DNA of 64,000 nt from Anoplolepis gracilipes (lineage: Eukaryota > Arthropoda > Insecta > Hymenoptera > Formicidae). Under the pieces are notes generated by a model. The model worked only from the letters and a program-made list of their open reading frames with translations, did no database searches and was not told the origin of the DNA. The stretch lies in NCBI RefSeq assembly GCF_047496725.1, contig NC_132974.1:9619001-9683000 (forward strand). Reading direction: 5' to 3'. Numbering within the stretch: position 1 is the first letter of the stretch; each line of letters starts with the position of its first letter. The translations under genes and the position numbers were made by a program. Below, piece after piece: positions 55,719-64,000 of this stretch.

Positions 55719-58700
55719 CTGAAACAAACAATAAAACGCACAGATGAAATATCTATTCACGTTAAATAATTTTCTCTTTTTATACAAGCTCGTTAAATGT
55801 AAAAATAGGAATTTGCACTTTTGATCGTGCTCTTTTTATTATACTTGTAATTCTCTCCGAAAAATTATAGCTGTACTTTCATGTACCGTTTCAAACAGTC
55901 GTATTCCTTTAGAAGACATGACGTATGTATTATAGTATTATCTCTCGATTAATTCTCGAGTCGGTAATAGTGAAAGGTACTTAAAATCGCACAATGGAAG
56001 TAATGTTGATATAAACTCGAGCAAGTATCTCATATCTTTGTGAATATTTTCATTAAACTGCAGTATCGGTTTATTCCCGATATGCGACACGCGCAAAATG
56101 TAGCCGATAGCTGTCAGCATAAATGTAAAGTAACGTTTATGGCAAGAGTTAAATTTCGGCTTTACGCTCGCCATGATATCAAAATATTGTAGTTTCCAAC
56201 AATATTATTAACAATCGCTATAACGTTAAATTAGTCTCGTACAATAGAACAACGCGACCTTAAAATTATGCGAATTTTAGCAAACAAACGCGTCAATAAT
56301 CCGATTAAGTTCCTCATTAAACGACTAGTAGTACTGATTACCATCGTTGTTTCAAAGACAAGCGGTTCATTAAATTCTAGAGATTAAGATAATTTGTGCA
56401 ATGAGTATAGCAAGTGATTTGTTAACCTATCGATTAAACAGGAATATTTGCAGTCACAATAATTCGCAATTCCACAATTAAATAAAACGCGGACAATGTA
56501 TGGCACGTGTATCGGAATAATGCTGCGCGGAGTAATTAAAATCCAATATTGTTAAATGGCTTCACGCATAAAAAATAAATATCATTCAAGTACGAAAAAG
56601 GATGAATAAAATAAAAATTTTCACCGTGAAGTATTTCATTATCGTTTAGTAAATAGCAATAAAACGCAAGTCATGTAACCCGGACTCTGAAAATGGAAGC
56701 ATGTAGAATTTATCTCTCGCGCAAAATATTTAAATATACATCAAGCCGGTATAAAATTGCGGGTTGCGCAGCTACACCCATAATCTCTGTAAACAATGAC
56801 TAAGGCTAAGCTCAATTATCGTATGCATGTAAGCACGCGATGCGTGCGCGCAACACGAGATCGATAAGCATCCATATACAGGATTGTAAGCCATGAATCC
56901 ATTAGCACTCTGGCAATCCTTATTATCCTCGTGTCGAAAGGATATCCAACGGCAGCTCGATTGACATTTATGTATTTTGATTAATCACCGACGAGCTAAA
57001 TAATTGGATAAAAAAGGCACGCATGTATATATGTATGTGTAATGCTTTTCAAGAAATTAATATATGGCGTGTGTAGTCACGTGCAAATAAAATATTAATC
57101 TATTGTATCTAATGTAGTTTTAGATCATTATTATTATCTCTTTCTCTTTCTGTAGACATTTCTTTATATGTTTTTTAGCCTTCTGCGAACATTTTCGATT
57201 TATTTAACATGGAAACAGCAAATGATTCCACGAAATGATAATACTCATCGTGAGCGATTATCGATATCCATATTTTATGGCGCGAGATATTTTATCGGTT
57301 CTATATTCATTTGAAATTCCTCGCCTATCCTACATAAAAGAATAAGATATTCATTGTCAGAGATATATAAGATTTCTGAGAAGGATAAAGTGGTAAAAGA
57401 TATGAAAAGATTATAGTCAAAGTCTTAAATTTCCATAATTAAAAGTGCATCTAAAATTAATAGTAAAATATGAACTTACTACAATACTTATTGTTAACTA
57501 AAGTTATATTTGATTGACGTCTGGTTAGGTACATTTAATTCACCATTAAATTTTATATATTTTCTATTTTGCATATTATAATAAAGAACTTATTTGTACT
57601 ATATAAAAAATGTAATATATTCACTTTATGACGTCAGATATCATGATTACATGCAATCTTCATACTAAGAGATAGACCTTAATTTTTTTAGAAGACTTTC
57701 TATTTTACATGTTCTGCTAGGGCAGCATATCATCAACGGTATTTCTTTAGAAATTGCTCAAAGAAAAACGATTTTCTGGAGACACGTCAGAGTTGAACTT
57801 GTGTAATTTTTCCACTATCAGTCTACTTTGTACTTGTAATCTACGTAGCGACCTTCTCATGAATTTTCCTTTATAGATCCGTTTAAACGAATGCACGAGG
57901 AGATATGCGTCGGTGTAAATTAAGTAAGTGCAAAGAGCAAAAAGGAAAGAGAAGAGGAAGGCGAAGAAAAAAATAAGACTTTCACCAGCATATCGCATGA
58001 TATTCCTGACGCGTTGATCTCATGAGAACGAATCCCCTTATACATAGTCACCGCGCGAAAATAGACAGTAAACGTGGCTCTCGACAGAATGATGTATAGA
58101 GAAACAGCAGGAGAAGTGGTTATACGAGAGAAGGATGAAGTAGCGAAAGAGGAGCGAATAAGCAAACCGACTGTAATGTTGAGAGAACGGAATACAATAA
58201 TAGAAAACATCGATCAAACAAAAACGGAGGAAGAGAAAAGAGAAAGAGGAGAAAGAGGAGGAGGAAAAAGAGCATTTCAAGAGAGTAAACTAAAACGATC
58301 CCGCGAGTCGATCTCGCACGAATTCGGGTGCGATGCACCCAGAGAATCACGAACTTCTTCGATGCACCCTTTCAGATTATTTTTAACCGGCTCTTTCGCG
58401 GCCGCATAGAGATCACGTGGTGAAACGGGCCGAGAGCCGAGCTCACGTTTCCGTGTTAACCGACAGGCGAGCTTTAAAGTTCAGGGTTATCGCGCGCTAA
58501 AGACCATAATAAGAAGCCTGTTGGCCGCCGCCTACGAGCCAACGAACTCCCGTATCATCGATTTAAGTCCTTATCAAACCTGTCGTGCTCCTAACGACCG
58601 TTAAGGTAAATTAACTTGATAAACGGTTATACACGCGAAATTACTAGGCAGGAGTGAGGGTTTCCTGGCTGAGTATGGCGGGCACACCCTCGATGCGAGC

Positions 58701-59701
58701 TGAACAATTCCCTGGATATCACCTTAATAATTCATTTGATATTATACGCGATAATGGCTGATATCGTTATGTTCCCCTAGAAGAATATTTTATAGGAATG
58801 CACCATCATCATCTGTAGATATATTTAATTGGATAAACATTTTCGATTTTTATCATGTAGGTTATCTAAAGATAGTCGCTTCTTTTTCTTTCTATGAATA
58901 AAATTAAACGTTATTTCAACTTCAAGTATCTAAAAAGGAAAAAATTTTTAATAAATGTACAAAAGTTTAAATAAATAACTTAACGTTTCTCTTTCAGTGA
59001 TACTTTCTGAAGAGAAAACTTCAGAATTTATTACCTTAAAGCATTTATTAATACATACTATGTATGTATAATATAAACAGCTATTCTCTTTCTTGTGTGC
59101 TAACGACAAGGAAAACATGTGTAATATTCCTGCAATAATTTAATTTATTTAATTAACGAAAAATCATATTGATAATTTCAATATATTCGGGTATAAGAAT
59201 AAAAATTCTACGTAATTTTAGATCATTAAAATGTAAATTTCGTCCTTTCCTAAATTAATAAAATGTAATCTAAAATATAATTATCATGTAATTGTAAAAA
59301 TTATAAAGCTGTAGTAAAAAATTACATCCAGTTTTGGCAAATAAAGTTCTGCGAGCGTGTGTGTGCGTATATTTTACTTTGTTTTATTATATATAATATA
59401 GTACATTTTACTCTTATAATATGTGTATTGACTCTCTCATTTTAATTCATATTTCATGTATGTATGTTAGCAGAGCTTGTAATCATTTCACGTTGGTTTC
59501 GAGGTAACATAGCGTGCTCTAAAAAGAACTAAATTAAAGTAGGACAAACGATTAATGAGTTTCATATATCGTCAATAATGTTGTACAGCCTATTATACTA
59601 TAATACTATACTGAGGAGGAAGATATAAAGTACAAATATTTTTACAAATACGTATGTAATATCATTGATCAACATATAAAATGTTATGTTACATGCTAAA
59701 A

Positions 59702-59703
<2 letters not shown>

Positions 59704-59734
<31 letters not shown>
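59704..59734. repeat. (AT)n microsatellite
   Basis: AT tract of about 31 nt in the 5' intron. Confidence 0.95.
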
Positions 59735-59737
<3 letters not shown>

Positions 59738-61584
59738 GATAATTTACTTAAGTAAGTTCCGATAAAATAGAAAGAGGTTTTCCACGTGTCCAAAATAGCT
59801 ATGAATAAGCCAATGCGAAAGAAATCGATAAACTCAGTTATACATATAACAAAAATTATTTTGTCGAAAGAAGAAAAGCAAGATATTTCAATATTTTACA
59901 TAGAATATAACTAAAATTTTTATCAAAAAATTTTGAGATTAATTGCAATAATTAATTTTTAACATTATAAACTTACTACAATCGCAATATTTAATAAATA
60001 ATTTAGAAAATTGATATCAAATTGATAAGAAATTTTAATTTCTTATTAATTAAAATACGAATTTCATTTTACCTAAATTTAAAAAAAAAATCACAGAAAC
60101 ACAGATTACACTTTTTAATTACCAAGGTATAAAAGTCAAAAATCAAAGACTTATATAATGTACGATAATAAAATGATCTATTAACTTTTCTCTAAGCAAA
60201 ATTTATTAAAAGTTTGTTAAACCTTGATACGATGGGTCTAAGATAGTCTATGCAAGACATTAAGTAAGATCGACAATTTCGAACTTGATGAGCTCATATA
60301 AACCAAACCGATATCGATCTCGGATACTGAATTTACGAGAAACTTTTATTATGTTTACTAAGAAGTGAAGAGAGAGAGACAGAGAGAGAGAGAAAGTATT
60401 CCTCTAGACACACGTTAGATCTATGGATAAACGCTGGCGCTAAGAGCGCCAAGAACATCGTGTAAAAATAGAAAGAAAGACCGTCGTATATCTGATATTG
60501 TTCCTACATAGATATCCACGTTATCGATAAACGAAAGGTAAAGAACGTAGAAAATTCAAGACGACTGCAGACGGAGTCGATGCGCCGTCAAGTAGGTGGA
60601 CGCGCATAAAATGCTACAACTTATCGGCCATGGAGCTCGCGCAGGGCAGTCTATATGGTGTACACGTACCCGTAGCGTAAATAAATAAGGAGACGTAGCT
60701 TATGTGCTCTACCGGCCAATCGATTTCACCGGGTTGGCCCCGTGCCAGATATCCCTCTCGTTAAATTTTCGAACAATTTCACGGCCTGCCGGCGCGGCGA
60801 TATGGTGCTGAAGCGCGGTATCAACCATTAACGAGGAGCGACCAACTCCTTCGTTAGCCGAGAAGTTTGACCCCAGTTTGGCGAGTTATACATTGAACCT
60901 GTCGTGTGCAAATCGTCGTAAAAATCGCGATCCAATCTGCTACGGAAATCTATTTCATGGACGCTTGATACCACTTCGTTGCTCTCTACATATTTCGTTA
61001 CTCGAACTTAAGAAATACAGGTTATTTTTTTATAATATATATATTGGTATCTTTCACGGTTCATACTTGATAATAAACTTTTCTTATAAAATATGAGTTA
61101 GATCTGTTACGATAATAAAATTCTCGAATTATGATATTTTGCGAAATTTAATAAGACTTCAATAAGATTTTATGTTATCTCTGATCTATCTATTCAATAA
61201 GTTAGCCGATAAGAGCTTATCTCGATTCTCTCAATATATCAATAGCAAATTTTATGCTGTATTTTTCTCTTCTGTTAAGCATTAATACATCTTATTAATA
61301 TCTAATAAAGCAAATGAGCATATAATTTTATTTTATCTAAATGTCGATCGATTATTTATCTCATAGTTCAACTTAATTTAATTATTCAACTTTACACTAA
61401 CATTTATAAATAAAATTTCTAATATTTCTCATAGTATCGATATTCATTATAAACTTCCATTTTCCTCCCTGAAAATGAAATTTACCTCTCTACCATTTCT
61501 ATATTTTTATTCCATAAGTAAATTAATTTTTAGAAAGCTATTGCTGAAAGAGAGAAAGAGAGAGAGAAAAATATATGAGCTAAA

Positions 61585-61616
<32 letters not shown>

Positions 61617-61869
61617 ATACAAAGCCCATTGCTCTTCCCTCAGAAACATGGTGACCCAAAAAATTGTATTCTATTATGTATAATTCTTCATGCAGTTCAA
61701 ACTGTAGTAATAAAGTGCATGCTTTACTTTTTCGGCTGATCCGGAGCACGCGAAGTATTTATTCTAACAGAATAATTTAAAGATATTCCGAATATTGCGC
61801 AACACAATCTTTCCCCGAAATTCAAAGGATATCCTACTGAAAATGTATTCCACTGGGCGCATTGGCGCG

Positions 61870-61870
61870 T

Positions 61871-61901
<31 letters not shown>

Positions 61902-61937
61902 TTCTCTTTCTCTTTCTCACTCTCTCTCTTTTTCTTT
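61870..61937. repeat. CT-rich microsatellite
   Basis: CT tract with TTTC interruptions, about 68 nt; purine-rich in the slo transcript. Confidence 0.9.
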
Positions 61938-62115
61938 GTAAGAAAATAAAGTTGCAATTGGGCTCCATCGAGCCGTGTCCAATTTCGCGGATGCTACGTC
62001 TCTCGCGTGCACATACGGATGTTACACACGTGGTTCGCTAGATGCGCACGTACACTCCACATATACGCGCCTCGGGTCTCCGGATGCATCGTTCCAGCAT
62101 GCAGCACGGCTGGCG

Positions 62116-62151
<36 letters not shown>

Positions 62152-62163
62152 GGCTGCTGCTGC
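62116..62163. repeat. (TGC)n trinucleotide repeat
   Basis: Twelve perfect TGC units, one GGC, then three TGC units. On the minus strand it is a CAG/GCA repeat that reads poly-Gln, poly-Ala or poly-Ser by frame. It sits in a GC-richer patch upstream of the S1 exon, and whether it is transcribed as exon is unknown. Confidence 0.95.
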
Positions 62164-62984
62164 AGCACTATGGAAGATCTGGGTCATCCGAAAACGGTCG
62201 CAGGGCCGTGCCGGAGAAGTTCCCCGTTTCGTTTGCCTCAAAAATCATGCGGGTGAGATGAGCGAAATGGCGAATCTTTCGCTTTCCTAAGAGATCCTTT
62301 AGAAAATTTACTTGTTATTTCGTGAATCGACAAAGAGGAAAAAAACACCAAGCCTGGATCACCTGGATACTTTGAGAAATTCACGGGTAGATAAAATAAG
62401 TCGCTCGCGAAGTAAAAGCTATTACTCTGTCTCGGGAATAATAAAGTGCAGCATATAAACGGATATGCCGAATAAATCCTCTGCATTAAATTATCACGAG
62501 TGTTAAATAGTGTTACTAGTATTGCATTTGCTATTTCAAATCGCGCCAACTTTATAAAGTCGGTTCTATCTATATTTAAGAAAAAAGACATATTGCTCAA
62601 TTTTATTTATCTATTTTTTTTTAATGGAAAGATTTGTCGATAACAACTCTTGAATTCTATGTGTATCAGAATTATTCCAAAAACTAAAAAAGTAATATTC
62701 ATAATCTTGAATAAAAATTAAATATATATTTTTAATATGTATCACCATCGCAAAATAAACAATTCATTTTTTTGAACGTTAAACTTCTAAAAAAAAGTGT
62801 TACGTTTTAATCTCCCGAGTTTTAGCATTATATTTTCATTTTATAAACATTTCAAAAAAGATGATAAAATTTCAAACAATACGAATACAACAATTGTTAT
62901 TTAAAAAATGTAAGTTAATTGTTGCAAAAGCAGCAAATAATTAGTACTAATTAAACTACTAATTAGACGTTACCCTAATAATAG

Positions 62985-63004
62985 CAGAGAGAGAGAGAGA
63001 GAGA
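62985..63004. repeat. (AG)n short microsatellite
   Basis: AG tract of about 20 nt in the 5' intron. Confidence 0.9.
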
Positions 63005-64000
63005 AATCATAGTAAATGGCTGTCAGTCACGTAAACGACTACTACGTACTGGTGACGGGATACTGAATATCGCTATGTTCTACCCATTCTCTGTGCAGTC
63101 AGTAAATATGCATCTTCTCAGATAATAGTGTTGAGAATATTGTGATCACGTTACGTTGCTATGAGAACTACGAAGATATATCTTTCGAGTATAACGCTTT
63201 ATGAATTGTTTCTATTCGTATTTTAAATTGAGCTGTAAATATTTATAACCATCGTATTGTGAAACAAATAACATTTCCTAGATATTAAAGGAACTTTATA
63301 AAACTTAGTGTTAATATTCTCTCGACATGACAATAAAAATCCTATTTTCTGATTATCTCTTGGGTCACGATAAAACGCTGAGAATAGCGCACTATTTCAT
63401 AACACAGTGACTCACGAGTTGATATATAGTATATTCAGATTGAAACTCATCACGATATATCTTAACATCTTTGCATGACGCATCGCGTAACTCTCTTTGT
63501 AAAAATTATCCAAAACATCCAAACATATCACGCTTCTTTCTCTATCTCACAATGATTGTCAGAATTTCCACGCGCTCTTTCTGCAAATCAAATATTTTCC
63601 TCATGTTCGAAAACGCTGAGATGATGACGACTCGGTGCGTTCCTGAATAAAAAGATCGCGAAATGTAATACATATACATGTGGAGAGTCTCTCGCCGTGT
63701 GCTGGCACCCATCCTCTTTCATTTTGCAAGTAAAGCCATGGGCTCATACTTTTGTACAGCCTAATCAAACGAGCGGCTTACTTTGCTATCCCCAGGGTAA
63801 CGGTTCATTTAATTAAATACCACGCTCCCTAAGCCACGCAACTTTCTATAGCGTCGGAAAGAAGTTTATTTTGCTAGAATTATATCCCGCAGGCTTGTAC
63901 TAATCAATGTAAAGTCGGTATGACATAATTGACGATTCTGCAAATACTGAATTGAATTAATCTATAAAATTCTCAATTTTATTACGTCTAGAAAGAGAGA

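Larger units (their letters stand above)
55719..64000 (-). other. 5' intron of slo, running off the window
   Basis: This is at least 8.3 kb upstream of the S1 exon. I looked for the preceding insect Slo sequence (the AKDWAGELISGQ region and S0) and did not find it, so those exons should lie beyond 64000. GC-richer patches at about 58380-58700, 60560-60860 and 61960-62260 could be regulatory or noncoding exons, but nothing in them proves it. TA, TG, CT, CTG and GA tracts are present. Confidence 0.7.

Noticed and set aside
57747..57998. Minus-strand open frame with hydrophobic FFFAFLFSFLFALCTYLIY, first considered as a slo N-terminal membrane segment (S0).
   Set aside because: It does not resemble S0 or the flanking insect Slo sequence, and no donor in phase 0 follows it.
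62007..62290. Poly-Leu, poly-Cys, poly-Ala and poly-Gln frames.
   Set aside because: They are frame readings of the TGC trinucleotide repeat, with no start, splice or domain evidence.

Overview
The window is a piece of animal, almost certainly insect, nuclear DNA: AT-rich, intron-dominated, full of TA, GA, GATA and GT microsatellites, with small coding islands bounded by GT-AG splice sites. All recognised coding sequence lies on the minus strand and belongs to one gene, slowpoke (slo), the large-conductance calcium- and voltage-activated (BK) potassium channel alpha subunit. The protein is of the insect Slo type. Base composition, intron sizes and CAGGGTGTCC-type MITEs would suit a hymenopteran such as an ant, but that assignment is a guess. 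The gene runs off both ends: the N-terminal exons (S0 and the cytosolic segment before S1) lie beyond 64000, and most of RCK2 including the calcium bowl lies before position 1.

Layout from 5' to 3' of the transcript (high to low coordinates). 55719-64000: upstream intron, no exon recognised, with a CTG/CAG repeat in a GC-richer patch near 62.1 kb. 55718-53547: four constitutive exons for S1, S2, S3-S4-S5, and the pore with TVGYGD and the start of S6. 45041-34929: three 92-nt exons that are alternative versions of the end of S6 and the S6-RCK1 linker. 31382-31272: start of RCK1. 30558-29254: two alternative 106-nt RCK1 exons. 26711-26152: two constitutive RCK1 exons. 25656-22481: two alternative 113-nt exons carrying the EMYTE calcium-site segment. 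17337-16651: end of RCK1 and the CKACH heme-motif exon. 16170-3995: a run of five very short exons (36, 69, 51, 63 and 33 nt), all beginning and ending in phase 1. 3823-3691: linker exon. 1895-1836: a 60-nt phase-2 cassette. 373-1: start of RCK2, continuing outside the window.

The exons work as one combinatorial splicing unit: 3 x 2 x 2 mutually exclusive choices in S6/RCK1, then a set of frame-neutral mini-exons in the RCK1-RCK2 linker. Every joint tested by hand preserves frame and makes no stop codon. Alternative exons are enriched for the weak donor GTAC, and two of them are followed by C-rich tracts in the transcript.

Introns contain a Tc1/mariner remnant (20.2-20.7 kb), a long-terminal-inverted-repeat fold-back element (50.8-51.3 kb), a TIR MITE (4.76-5.09 kb) and many microsatellites. 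I found no rRNA, tRNA, CRISPR array or second convincing gene. Exon ends were placed by reading splice sites and checking phase by hand; no alignment or RNA evidence was available.
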